Positions 1-7,829 of a stretch of 30,287 nt of DNA are shown here, piece by piece. A program made the position numbers and the translations under genes. Source of the stretch: Acidobacteriota bacterium (GTDB taxonomy: Bacteria > Acidobacteriota > Terriglobia > Terriglobales > Acidobacteriaceae); contig JAJZAL010000034.1 in assembly GCA_021799405.1 (NCBI GenBank), positions 1 through 30,287 of the forward strand. Direction: 5' to 3'. The stretch's first letter is position 1; each line of letters begins with the position of its first letter. The notes beneath the pieces are model-generated. The model saw only the letters and a program-made list of their open reading frames with translations. It was not told the origin of the DNA and ran no database searches.

Positions 1-266
1 GGGCGTCCGTGGCGGTCAACGGGCAGGAACGTCTCTCCGTGAGAACTGAAGCAGACCGCCTCGGCTGGCTCAGTAATCTGCGCGCAAAGCTCTCGGCACA
101 GACTGCCGATGACTCCCACCAGCGTTTCCGAATCGAGTTCGGCAAATCCGGGGCGTGGGTGATGTGTCGGATAGCCAGCCGCGCGAACGGCGAGCAGCCC
201 GCCGCCAGCATTGACGATCGCGGCCTTGCATCGACTTGAACCCACATCGACGGAGAGAATGCTCAT
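1..266 (-). CDS. FGGY-family carbohydrate kinase, N-terminal fragment (runs off left edge)
   Basis: Reading the minus strand from the ATG at 266 gives 88 codons without a stop up to the window edge. The product begins MSILSVDVGSSRCKAAIV, the phosphate-binding start of FGGY sugar kinases (xylulokinase, rhamnulokinase and LsrK type), and continues with a GFAELD segment and SSHGETFLPVDRHG, which matches the second strand pair of the N-terminal ASKHA domain. The family phosphorylates ketoses or similar polyols with ATP in the cytoplasm. Substrate cannot be read from this fragment. The ATG lies 6 bases after the stop of the mutarotase-like gene, so translation is probably coupled; no strong Shine-Dalgarno is visible. 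Pairing with an LsrF/DhnA-type aldolase suggests a kinase-then-aldolase route. The catalytic C-terminal half is outside the window. Confidence 0.85.
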   Translation of the reverse strand, partial: MSILSVDVGSSRCKAAIVNAGGGLLAVRAAGYPTHHPRPGFAELDSETLVGVIGSLCRELCAQITEPAEAVCFSSHGETFLPVDRHGR

Positions 267-272
267 GAGTGG

Positions 273-1445
273 TCAGGCGGCTGTTCCGTTGAAGAATGCC
301 CTGTCTATCTGCTGGCTGAGCGTCCGCGCCCTTCCTCGCTCGTAGATCCGCACCGTCTCCTGTTCGACAGAGACCCGCTCGACGCCTTGAAAGTCCGTCG
401 GAATTGACAGCAGAAGCGTGGCAAAGCGAATGCGACGTTCTGATTTCGCCGGCAGCCAGCGATATGTCTCTTCCCCAAAGAGCGGTCCGTTCGAGACGGT
501 GTCCCGCTTGGGCTGCGCAAAAGGCGTAGTACTGAATTCAATTCCGCGGCAGAATGCTTTCCCGTTCCATGGCGCGAAAACGCGGGAGTGACGTTCTTCC
601 CAGTTCCCAACCCAGGGGAAATCGGAGCGGGGAAATAAATAGAGCAGCAGAAGTCCTCGGACGGAGTTGCTGATGGCCGTATAGCCGAAGATCAGAGATG
701 GATCAATTAGCTGCGCCGTGTAGCGGGAATAGCGTCCCTCCGGGGTCGTGCGCAGATCATGAAAGCCTCCACCTTCCCTGGGTGCCTTGGGCCACGCGAA
801 AATGGCGTCCGGAGTCAACTCCATCTCGTCGCTGTAGGTGGCCCAGATGACTTTACTCTGCGTTGCAGGCATATCAACCAGAGTCGTGTCGCACGCAAGG
901 AAAGGCGGCCCAATGGTGACGTGCTCATTCCAGGAGATTGGGCGATCGGCAGAGCTCAGGCTTCGCGCAATCTCTTCGCAATATACAACTGGTTGCTCAG
1001 GATCGATACGCAGGATACGGCAGAAGTCGATCTGGGCGATCGGCAGCAAAACGCCATACTCGATGCCGGAATCGAATTCACGGCGGAGATGCCACTGCGA
1101 TGCCGGAGCTTCACCATGCGTGGTTAACCCCGCCGCAGCTTCCTCCGCAGAAGGTGGTCCAAAGTAATCAAAGCTCAGACTGTGTCCAGCGATGCCGGCC
1201 AGCAAGGCTCCATCCGGATTCGGGCCATAGGTCGTGCTATGCTGGTCCGCTCGGTACTCTCCGGGGTCGATTCCAGCCCATAGAGGCCGCCATAAGGGAT
1301 TAAGGTCCGGATGCGCATGGGAACGAAGTTCACAGATATGACCTCCGCCGAGCAGGACGGATACCTGTCCCCATTTTGACCGCAGGCTCAATCCAGGTCG
1401 CCCATCGAAACGGGTTTCAATCGGATGAATGGAATGCGATAGCAA
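273..1445 (-). CDS. Galactose-mutarotase-fold-like protein (aldose-epimerase-like, hypothetical)
   Basis: The 390-residue product has no signal peptide. I chose TTG at 1445 because GAGAGG (1452-1457) lies 6 bases upstream and the preceding gene ends at 1456; the frame is open further, to 1547, but that would overlap the aldolase by 92 bases. Residues 30-110 carry GGGHICELR, NPLWRP and GHSLSFDYFG, followed by LTTHGEA. The paired Gly-His and HGEA elements and the all-beta character resemble aldose 1-epimerase/galactose-mutarotase-like sugar-binding proteins. I know similar hypothetical proteins only as a loose pattern, so the family assignment is inference. Sitting between an aldolase and a sugar kinase, it could interconvert anomers or act on a sugar derivative feeding the kinase. 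Two histidines (about 88 and 110) are candidate functional residues. Confidence 0.6.
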   Translation of the reverse strand: MLSHSIHPIETRFDGRPGLSLRSKWGQVSVLLGGGHICELRSHAHPDLNPLWRPLWAGIDPGEYRADQHSTTYGPNPDGALLAGIAGHSLSFDYFGPPSAEEAAAGLTTHGEAPASQWHLRREFDSGIEYGVLLPIAQIDFCRILRIDPEQPVVYCEEIARSLSSADRPISWNEHVTIGPPFLACDTTLVDMPATQSKVIWATYSDEMELTPDAIFAWPKAPREGGGFHDLRTTPEGRYSRYTAQLIDPSLIFGYTAISNSVRGLLLLYLFPRSDFPWVGNWEERHSRVFAPWNGKAFCRGIEFSTTPFAQPKRDTVSNGPLFGEETYRWLPAKSERRIRFATLLLSIPTDFQGVERVSVEQETVRIYERGRARTLSQQIDRAFFNGTAA

Positions 1446-1455
1446 GCTACACCTC

Positions 1456-2268
1456 TCAATTGCGGGCCACAACGGCATCCTGATAGTCGTTGAGAATCGC
1501 GCGGGCCCTTCCCAGAAAGCCCTCCATATCGTCGGACTGGAAGACATTTCTCCCGAAGAACACGCCGGCCGCGCCCGCCTTCATGCATCCCTGTACGACC
1601 TCCAGCGCGGTTTCATTGCGGCTGCCTCCAAGGACCAGGATCGGAACGGGGCAATTTGCCACGATGCCCCGCATCTTCCCGGCATTCCCAGCGTAATCAG
1701 TCTTAATCAAGTCGGCGCCAAGCTCCGCAGCAATGCGCGTATGCAGCGTAAGCCATTTCGGATCCCCAGGATCAGAGACTCCCCTGCCGCGCGCCAGAGT
1801 TTCAACAATCAGAGGAATGCCGAGGCGCTCACACTCGCGTGCTACCTGCGCGTTCCGAGCGATCTCCTTGGCCTCAAAATCGGCGTCTCCTGTGCCTACC
1901 ACCAGATAGGTGAGGACCGCGTCCGCTCCGTGGCGCAGGGCTTCTTCTGGAGTAGCCAGCATGCAACTCCGTAGCGCGCCGTGGTCTCCTTGGCTCAGTG
2001 AGTTCCAAACCGTCGTCCAATCGATGCGCGCGATGATGCCTGGAGTGTTGGCGGGCGCGAAACAATGGATGTAGCGCTGGATCAGTCCCAGGTTCAGGAG
2101 AACCGCATTGACGCCCGCGCTGATAAACCGCGCGATCTGACCGCCAGGGTCTTCTGTGCCCGGAATGGGCCCCAGCACTAGGGCGTGGTCGAAGGCCACC
2201 ACGAGAGTGCCACGCCCCGGCGCATTCAGAATCCGGTTAAGCCTGATCTTTTTTCCAAAATCTCCCAA
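1456..2268 (-). CDS. DhnA/LsrF-type class I aldolase
   Basis: This 270-residue cytoplasmic TIM-barrel enzyme resembles the DhnA/LsrF/archaeal-type fructose-bisphosphate aldolase family, which cleaves sugar phosphates or, in LsrF, transfers an acyl group, through a lysine Schiff base. Recognisable blocks are VAFDHALVLGP near residue 25, TRIAAELGADLIKTDY with the probable Schiff-base Lys189, NCPVPILVLGGSR, and the phosphate-site block GVFFGRNVFQSDD. These last three closely match LsrF from memory. The start is TTG at 2268, preceded by GGAGG with 5 bases spacing; an in-frame TTG at 2280 lies almost at the predicted transcription start and has no Shine-Dalgarno. It is the first gene of a three-gene unit with the mutarotase-like protein and the FGGY kinase. 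Substrate unknown. Confidence 0.88.
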   Translation of the reverse strand: MGDFGKKIRLNRILNAPGRGTLVVAFDHALVLGPIPGTEDPGGQIARFISAGVNAVLLNLGLIQRYIHCFAPANTPGIIARIDWTTVWNSLSQGDHGALRSCMLATPEEALRHGADAVLTYLVVGTGDADFEAKEIARNAQVARECERLGIPLIVETLARGRGVSDPGDPKWLTLHTRIAAELGADLIKTDYAGNAGKMRGIVANCPVPILVLGGSRNETALEVVQGCMKAGAAGVFFGRNVFQSDDMEGFLGRARAILNDYQDAVVARN

Positions 2269-2288
2269 AAAGTCCTCCAATGGAAACG

Positions 2289-2317
2289 AGAATAGCGAGT
2301 GGTTAATTCATTGTCAA
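2289..2317 (-). promoter_or_regulatory. Sigma-70 type promoter of the aldolase-kinase operon
   Basis: On the minus strand TTGACA (2312-2317) is followed after exactly 17 bases by TATTCT (2289-2294). The implied transcription start near 2282 gives a leader of roughly 14 bases before the TTG start at 2268, with GGAGG inside it. Confidence 0.7.
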
Positions 2318-2331
2318 TCGTTTTTGTCCGA

Positions 2332-2343
2332 AAATGATCATTT
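2332..2343. promoter_or_regulatory. Palindromic candidate operator upstream of the aldolase promoter
   Basis: AAATGATCATTT is a perfect 12-base palindrome centred about 20 bases upstream of the -35 box of the aldolase operon (about -55 from the predicted start). That position fits an activator, or an upstream repressor site. The cognate regulator is not known; a DeoR-family gene lies at 9998. Confidence 0.4.
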
Positions 2344-2370
2344 GTGAGCGAGCAATAGGAGAGTGGTGAC

Positions 2371-3660
2371 TCAGGCGCCGGTCCATTCAAGCGCCGCGGC
2401 AAGCAGAACCTCCGCAGTTCGGATCACCGATGCGAAGTCGACGTATTCGTCCGGATTGTGGGCGCCACCTCCGGAGGGCCCAAAGAGTAGTGTTGGAATG
2501 CCGAAATCCCGATGGATCAGGCCGGCGTCGCACGGATAGGGCGCCGCTGTGGTCTCCACCGTTCTTTGCAGAACGAGGCTGGCGTTGGCCTCCATGCATT
2601 CCAGCCAGGGATGGTTGGGAGCCAGCTCATGGCCGTGCAGAGGGGCTTCAGTCACCGGCAGCCACTGAACCGGGTGATCTCGAAAGTACTGGTCGGCTGC
2701 ACAAAAACGATTGAGTTCGCTCCGAATCCCGGCAAGAACTGAATCGACATCCTCTTCTGGAAGGAATTGCCAATAAGCGCGTACCGTCGCGCGCGAAGGC
2801 ACACTCAGGGGTACCTCCGGGGCAATGCGGTTCGATTCCACGGCAAGCACCTGGACCGGGGCGGGATCCGGAAAGCAGGCGTGGGCTCCCTGTGGTTTGA
2901 GGGCTTTCCGCTTTCTGGCATTGGCACGCACCCATTCCAACAGCCGCCCCAAGTGCATGGCCGGGCTCATCACCTCGGATGGGGAGAAGTAGTTGGCTGG
3001 ATCGCCGGCATCCACTACCAGGTCGACGATAAATCCGCCGCGCGTGGCGCGATATATCTCCAGTTGAGTACCCTCCGGAATGACACAGGCGTCTGCTGAA
3101 TCGCCGCGCAGGCGGGCGGCGATCGTACCTCCTCCTCCACCCCATTCTTCATCCACGACCGATTCGAAAAGAATGTCGCCGCTGGTGCGGATGCCGGCGC
3201 GGTGCAGGGCGCAGATTACGGCTGCGTTGGCTGTCACTCCTCCTTTCATATCGAATGAACCAAGGCCGCAGATGCGCCCCTGCTCACAATGACCGGACCA
3301 CGGCGAATGAGACCACCGCTTAATCCCGGCGGGAACCGTATCCATGTGGCCGTTGAGCAAAAGGCTTTTTCCACGGCCGGAGCCCTGCAAACGCACGCTC
3401 AAATTCTTTCTGCCTGCGTAGAGTTTGCTTTTCTTTACGGCAGTGAAATTCGAATTGGCGATGAAGTCGGTGTCATACAGTTCGGAAGCAATGCCATGTT
3501 CGCGAAAGAACTCGTGAAGCACGATCTGGGCGGGGGTTTCATTGCCGCCCGAGAGTACGGCCACGCTGTTGGTTCGCACCAACTCCTTCAGCAGCCTCTC
3601 CAGGGCGCCAGTAAGCGGATCGATCAGTTTCCGGACATCTCCCAGGTTCGTGCTGTTCAT
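2371..3660 (-). CDS. M20-family metallopeptidase (ArgE/DapE/CPG2-like)
   Basis: This 429-residue cytoplasmic zinc peptidase or deacylase removes an acyl group or C-terminal residue from small amide substrates. The family motifs are present: NGHMDTVP (His105, Asp107), GSFDMKGG (Asp137, bridging metal ligand), VVDEEWGGGG (catalytic Glu171 and metal Glu172), a further acidic position at Glu196, and the C-terminal GGAHNPDEYV (His401). A dimerisation domain inserted around residues 205-330 fits the usual two-domain layout and normal family length. The ATG at 3660 has only a weak purine-rich upstream stretch, but it follows the stop of the S15-type hydrolase by 9 bases, so the two are likely co-transcribed. 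The promoter at 2289-2317 shows that the operon ends here. The exact substrate cannot be deduced. Confidence 0.9.
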   Translation of the reverse strand: MNSTNLGDVRKLIDPLTGALERLLKELVRTNSVAVLSGGNETPAQIVLHEFFREHGIASELYDTDFIANSNFTAVKKSKLYAGRKNLSVRLQGSGRGKSLLLNGHMDTVPAGIKRWSHSPWSGHCEQGRICGLGSFDMKGGVTANAAVICALHRAGIRTSGDILFESVVDEEWGGGGGTIAARLRGDSADACVIPEGTQLEIYRATRGGFIVDLVVDAGDPANYFSPSEVMSPAMHLGRLLEWVRANARKRKALKPQGAHACFPDPAPVQVLAVESNRIAPEVPLSVPSRATVRAYWQFLPEEDVDSVLAGIRSELNRFCAADQYFRDHPVQWLPVTEAPLHGHELAPNHPWLECMEANASLVLQRTVETTAAPYPCDAGLIHRDFGIPTLLFGPSGGGAHNPDEYVDFASVIRTAEVLLAAALEWTGA

Positions 3661-3669
3661 CGATAAACT

Positions 3670-5571
3670 CTATTCTTTTCTCGCTGGCGGCGAAACCCGG
3701 CGCGCAGGCGAATGGTCGGTCAGCACTGGCAGAACCACGTATGAGCCGTGCGATCCCCCGGAATAAACAACGTTCCGGGCAATGGCGGTGGTGTGCCACT
3801 GGCCAGGAGCTGCTGCAGTGTTAGGGTTTGGTTCGAGTCGAGGAAAGTCCGTGCTGCTGATATCCAGGCGAAGCCGGTGCCCTGGGGCGAAGAGATTGCT
3901 GGTAGGGCCGAGCGGAAAGTTCAGCGTGTAGATTTCTCCAGGCGTCATCAGCGAGAGCTGGTCAGGACCGTTCCGATAGCGGGCGCGAAGTTCACCCTCC
4001 GCAACGATCATGGAGTATCCATTTGGATAGACGTCTACGAGTTTGGCAATGAAATCGCTATCCGGCGCTGTGGAGGCGATCGAAAGATGTGCCTCCACCG
4101 TTCCCATGATGGAGATCGGGGTTTTCAGTGCGGGAGTGGTGAAGGTAAGCACGTCTGCGCGCTTTTCCAACTCTGCCTGATTCTGCACGCAGTCCCCGTG
4201 AAAGTAGCCGCCACGGGTGGGCACGGGGTTGGACGGATCGTCCACAAAGGAAGTTGCCCCGCCTGCCTGCGGGGGAGAGTAGCGCAGCCCCCCGTTGTTG
4301 TCGAGATAGAGGTTGGTGGCGACAGTTTGAGGAGGCCAGGTCTCCAGTGAAATCCATCTTCCTCCCGCATTGAGCTTGCCGGCTGGAACCTTGCCGCGCA
4401 CGCCGCCTCCCATCTCAAAGATACGGATCGGCGCTCCGCTGATGATCTTGTACGGCTCAGCTTTCAGCCAGTGACTGAACCAGTCGAGTTGCAGCGCCTG
4501 CTCGTCCACGGCCGCCGATGATCCAAAATAGGCTTCACCGCAGATGGCGCTTCCGGTGGCATGCGGCCATGGACCGATCATCAGCCGCTTGGGAGAATGC
4601 TGGAGCGAAGAGAGTTCCACGTCATTGCTGATGACTCCTCCCACGGTGCCGTCGTACCAGCCGCTGATGAAATACATGGGCACGTCTTTGAACCGCCCGT
4701 AATACCCGGCGGGAAAGAAACCCGGCTGCCGCCAATAGCTGTCGAAGCGTGGATGCTGATAGGAATTCTGAAAGATCGTGCTGTATTGAGGAAGCGGGAG
4801 AAAAATCTTCGCGCGCTCGGTGGGCGGCAAGCCCAGCCAAGCGTCTGGATGCTTGAATGTCTCCGAGAGCTTGTCGCGCACCGCAGGTAATTGCTGCGCC
4901 TCCCGGCTGGTGTCTGCCATGAAGAGATCCCACTCGGACATGTTCAGCGATGGGATACCGCCGGTGAATGAGGATTGGTAGAAGTTGCCCCAGGCTACCA
5001 CCGGAAACATGGTAACCAGGTGAGGAGGCGCGAGCAGGGCATCGGTGTACTGGACCCAGCCCTCATAGGATGCGCCGGCAGTGCCGATTTTGCCGTTCGA
5101 CCAGGGCTGGCGCGCGGCCCATTCAATCGTGTCGTAACCGTCCGGCCCTTCCTGCACAAGAGGATAAAACTTGCCTTCCGAAGCGAAGCGGCCCCGGCAA
5201 TCTTCCGCGACAACTACAAAACCATGCCTGGCGAAAAAGATGCCGGCGCGGTGAAACCCCTCCTTGTTGTACGGAGTGCGGTAAACGATCACCGGGAATC
5301 TTCCCGGAGATGCAACGCCTTTCGTGGCGGGCCGATAGATGTCTGCGGCCAACTCGATCCCATCACGCATGCGAATCTTCAGGTTTTGCTCAATCAGATA
5401 GCCGGATTCCGGGATGGAGGCTCGATGGCTGTTCTGATCTACCCGGTACTCTGCCGTGCCCTGCGAGGCGGCTGAAGCACCGGATTGCTGAGCAGACAGA
5501 AAAGCGGGCCAAAAGAGGAGGCAGAAAGTCGTGCAGAGCGCAGCCAGACGCCACATGATTCCTGCGATCAC
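3670..5571 (-). CDS. Exported CocE/NonD-family serine hydrolase (X-Pro dipeptidyl-peptidase S15-like)
   Basis: This 633-residue alpha/beta-hydrolase acts outside the cytoplasm: residues 6-28 form a Sec signal peptide ending LSA-QQ. Family blocks follow in order: IRMRDGIELAADIYRP, VYRTPYNKE, VVAEDCRGRFASEGKF, the nucleophile elbow GTAGASYEGW (Ser168), FISGWYDG (Asp307) and IGPWPHATG (His337), giving a plausible Ser-Asp-His triad. The C-terminal third (about 380-620) is the jelly-roll domain typical of S15/CocE enzymes. Members hydrolyse X-Pro peptides, beta-lactam esters, glutaryl amides or cocaine-like esters, so substrate is open. The GTG at 5571 has AGGAG 7 bases upstream; the ATG at 5556 is an alternative that keeps the signal peptide. 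It leads a two-gene unit with the M20 peptidase, suggesting stepwise hydrolysis of a peptide or amide. Confidence 0.88.
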   Translation of the reverse strand: MIAGIMWRLAALCTTFCLLFWPAFLSAQQSGASAASQGTAEYRVDQNSHRASIPESGYLIEQNLKIRMRDGIELAADIYRPATKGVASPGRFPVIVYRTPYNKEGFHRAGIFFARHGFVVVAEDCRGRFASEGKFYPLVQEGPDGYDTIEWAARQPWSNGKIGTAGASYEGWVQYTDALLAPPHLVTMFPVVAWGNFYQSSFTGGIPSLNMSEWDLFMADTSREAQQLPAVRDKLSETFKHPDAWLGLPPTERAKIFLPLPQYSTIFQNSYQHPRFDSYWRQPGFFPAGYYGRFKDVPMYFISGWYDGTVGGVISNDVELSSLQHSPKRLMIGPWPHATGSAICGEAYFGSSAAVDEQALQLDWFSHWLKAEPYKIISGAPIRIFEMGGGVRGKVPAGKLNAGGRWISLETWPPQTVATNLYLDNNGGLRYSPPQAGGATSFVDDPSNPVPTRGGYFHGDCVQNQAELEKRADVLTFTTPALKTPISIMGTVEAHLSIASTAPDSDFIAKLVDVYPNGYSMIVAEGELRARYRNGPDQLSLMTPGEIYTLNFPLGPTSNLFAPGHRLRLDISSTDFPRLEPNPNTAAAPGQWHTTAIARNVVYSGGSHGSYVVLPVLTDHSPARRVSPPARKE

Positions 5572-5642
5572 ACTTTTTCTCCTCGTTGTCTTCTTCAGGT
5601 TGGCAGCCAGGCTCTCCTCTTCAGAGAGAGCAGACGCTCACA

Positions 5643-5671
5643 ATATGATTCAACATAGCACCCGATTGCAA
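5643..5671 (-). promoter_or_regulatory. Candidate promoter for the S15/M20 unit
   Basis: On the minus strand TTGCAA (5666-5671) and TCATAT (5643-5648) are separated by 17 bases in an AT-rich stretch. The leader to the GTG at 5571 would be about 65 bases. The match is moderate. Confidence 0.35.
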
Positions 5672-5687
5672 CATTTAGGAAAGAATA

Positions 5688-5717
5688 TTGACATATTTCG
5701 ACACGAGTGAGTAGCAT
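5688..5717 (+). promoter_or_regulatory. Candidate promoter for the sulfatase gene
   Basis: TTGACA (5688-5693) and TAGCAT (5712-5717) are 18 bases apart on the plus strand, back to back with the minus-strand candidate. AATAT-TGAC-ATATT, an inverted repeat at 5684-5697, overlaps the -35 box and may be a regulator site. The leader to the start at 5851 would be about 125 bases. Confidence 0.4.
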
Positions 5718-5850
5718 TCGAGCATCCTTATGGGCTTCTCCGATACCCTGAGGTGGAAATCTGAGGTCGCAGGTTCAGGATGGACTTGTCTCTGACGTCG
5801 GACGCGCAATTAGGAACCGCGCTCGGTCAAATCGAATGGGAGGATGGCAA

Positions 5851-7410
5851 GTGACTCCGATGGTTACTCGAAGGCGAATGTTAGGTTCAGCCGGCGCAGC
5901 GGCCGCAGCCATGTTGGCCCCGCGAGTCGCCCGGGCAACGGATCGCAAACCGAATCTGCTCTATATCCTGGCGGACGACCATGCCGGCTACGTGCTGGGT
6001 GCGCAGGGGAATCGCCGAGCCTATACTCCCAACCTGGATCGGCTGGCTTCCGAGGGAACCCGGTTTGCGCGCAATTACTGCAATTCTCCTGTCTGCACAG
6101 CCTCCCGGCAGTCCTTTTTAACCAGCCAATTGCCGCATTCCTCGGGAGTTACCCTTCTCGGCACTCCGCTTGCCGAAGACAAGCCAACTCTCGCGCGCCA
6201 ACTGGCCGCGAGCGGATATGAGCCGGCCGTGTTTGGAAAGATGCACTTCAACACACCGGGCCGCCCCGGACTGCACGGCTTTGTGACGGTGGAGACCGAG
6301 GACATGGTGGCACGGGACTGGGGGGCTGCGGCAGGCCCCCCAAGGCAGTTCAATGGAATCCGCACCAAGCCGAAATGGCGGCCTTTTGAAGTTCCGGCCA
6401 GCATCTGGCTTGACTCGGACACCCTGCCCGAAGGGTACAAGTACGAGAATATGGAGAGCACCTGGGTCATGCACAAGGCTGTGAACTATATGCGCGAGCA
6501 TAAGGACGAGCCTTTTGCCCTGTGGGTGAGCTTCCGGGAACCGCATTCGCCCTTCAATTTCCCTATCGAAGATCGCAACGACTTCAATCCTGCCGAATTT
6601 CCTGTGCCGGAAGTTGGTCCGGAAGACGCCGAGCAGATTCCGCTTGTCTTTCGCGGACTCACGCCAGAGCAGAAGCAGGGAATCATCGCTGCATACTATA
6701 CTTCGGTGCGCTATCTTGATCGCAATGTCGGCGCGGTCCTGGCTGCACTGCGAGCATTGGGACTGGAAAACGACACCCTGGTGATCTACATGGCGGATCA
6801 CGGTTACAGCCTCGGTCAGCACGGCCGGTTTGAGAAACACGTCTGCTATGATCCCGCCCTTCGGGTTCCTCTCATCATGCGTTGGCCGGGTCATATACGA
6901 GCAGGCGGGGTAGTGGAGGATTTCACGGAATCCGTCGATGTGCCGCCAACTCTGCTGGAAATGCTGGGCGCCGAGCCATTCCAGTTAAATCAGGGGCAGA
7001 GTCTAGCTGGGTATCTGAGGACGGGAAAAGTTGCGGAACCCCGACAGTCAATCTTCAGCGAATATCTTGAAAATGAAGAAGCCTGCATCCGGACTGACCG
7101 CTGGAAATTCATCTATTGCAGTGGAAAGCGCTTCCGGCTGGACGGATACATGACGGGGAATCTGCCCCGCCAGACGATTCAGCTCTTCGATCTTCAGAAG
7201 GATCCAGGAGAGTTCATGAACGTGGCGGACCAGCATCCCGAAGCTGTGCAGCAGTTTTCAAAGCAGATGCTCGAGATTTTCCGCGCGACGCATCCTCAAG
7301 CTTCGGAAGAACCTTCCGGTAAAACCTTGAATGCTTTGCTGGACTGGTACCTGAGGCCGCGAGATGCTCACCTCTGGGGCATGCCCTACGCCTTTTTCCC
7401 AAAGAGCTAG
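5851..7410 (+). CDS. Tat-exported type I (formylglycine-dependent) sulfatase
   Basis: This 519-residue S1-family sulfatase probably removes sulfate esters from a glycan in the periplasm or outside. The N-terminus carries a twin-arginine signal (TRRRMLGSAG, then an Ala-rich stretch). Metal-site Asp42-Asp43 lie in LYILADDHAG, the modifiable Cys82 in SPVCTASR, and a second metal pair in YMADHGYSLGQHG. The Cys motif reads C-T-A-S-R rather than C-x-P-S-R; Ala at the third position is tolerated by some formylglycine-generating systems. I start at GTG 5851 because GGGAGG lies 7 bases upstream; the ATG at 5836 lacks a ribosome site and the ATG at 5860 is too far from it. No sulfatase-maturation gene is in the window. 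A neighbouring alpha-galactosidase suggests a sulfated galactoside as one possible target, but this is inference. Confidence 0.92.
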   Translation: MTPMVTRRRMLGSAGAAAAAMLAPRVARATDRKPNLLYILADDHAGYVLGAQGNRRAYTPNLDRLASEGTRFARNYCNSPVCTASRQSFLTSQLPHSSGVTLLGTPLAEDKPTLARQLAASGYEPAVFGKMHFNTPGRPGLHGFVTVETEDMVARDWGAAAGPPRQFNGIRTKPKWRPFEVPASIWLDSDTLPEGYKYENMESTWVMHKAVNYMREHKDEPFALWVSFREPHSPFNFPIEDRNDFNPAEFPVPEVGPEDAEQIPLVFRGLTPEQKQGIIAAYYTSVRYLDRNVGAVLAALRALGLENDTLVIYMADHGYSLGQHGRFEKHVCYDPALRVPLIMRWPGHIRAGGVVEDFTESVDVPPTLLEMLGAEPFQLNQGQSLAGYLRTGKVAEPRQSIFSEYLENEEACIRTDRWKFIYCSGKRFRLDGYMTGNLPRQTIQLFDLQKDPGEFMNVADQHPEAVQQFSKQMLEIFRATHPQASEEPSGKTLNALLDWYLRPRDAHLWGMPYAFFPKS

Positions 7411-7829
7411 CAGGAGCGGCGCTTTTCTGCGTGACCGCCAGGGTCAGAGAACGCTCTGCAGTTGGTGCGATAAGGCGCGCGGAGCCGGCCGAGTTCATTG
7501 AATGACCGCGTGGAGAACAGCAGGTGTTTGAATTGGTGACCAGATGGCGATCATGAGTGGAGGCGCGGCCAGCATAGGTTTTCAATGCTTGCCGCGCGAT
7601 GCGGCGCACTGGCAAACCTAGCAAGAGCGCAGCGGTGGTTCAATTTCTGGCTAGTCCAAATTGCTCTCTTGTGACCACGCAATGCTGTGACGTCAGTGGT
7701 GGGTAAGCGACGTAGTGAATCGACCTTGGGAGCAGCTGAATGACTCCGCGGTAGATTTCTCATCGTTTTTCGGGGGACCAACTTAAGAACAGTGCGGAAT
7801 CGGATTTGGTTCCGGAACAGGAGCTCGTG
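7411..7829. other. Gene-less stretch between sulfatase and alpha-galactosidase
   Basis: No convincing gene is seen on either strand. It contains the 8-base palindrome TGACGTCA at 7688-7695 and an imperfect inverted repeat around 7573-7620 (TAGGTTT and TTGCC on the left, GGCAAACCTA on the right). No clear promoter or terminator with a T-run is visible, so whether the alpha-galactosidase has its own promoter is undecided. Confidence 0.5.

Noticed and set aside
9..239. Plus-strand open frame of 76 codons at the left edge
   Set aside because: It is antisense to the FGGY kinase fragment, whose motifs are clear on the minus strand.
6118..6894. Long minus-strand frame of 258 codons
   Set aside because: It lies fully inside the sulfatase gene, antisense, and has no family features.
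7688..7695. Palindrome TGACGTCA as an operator
   Set aside because: Only 8 bases, no promoter elements next to it; likely chance.
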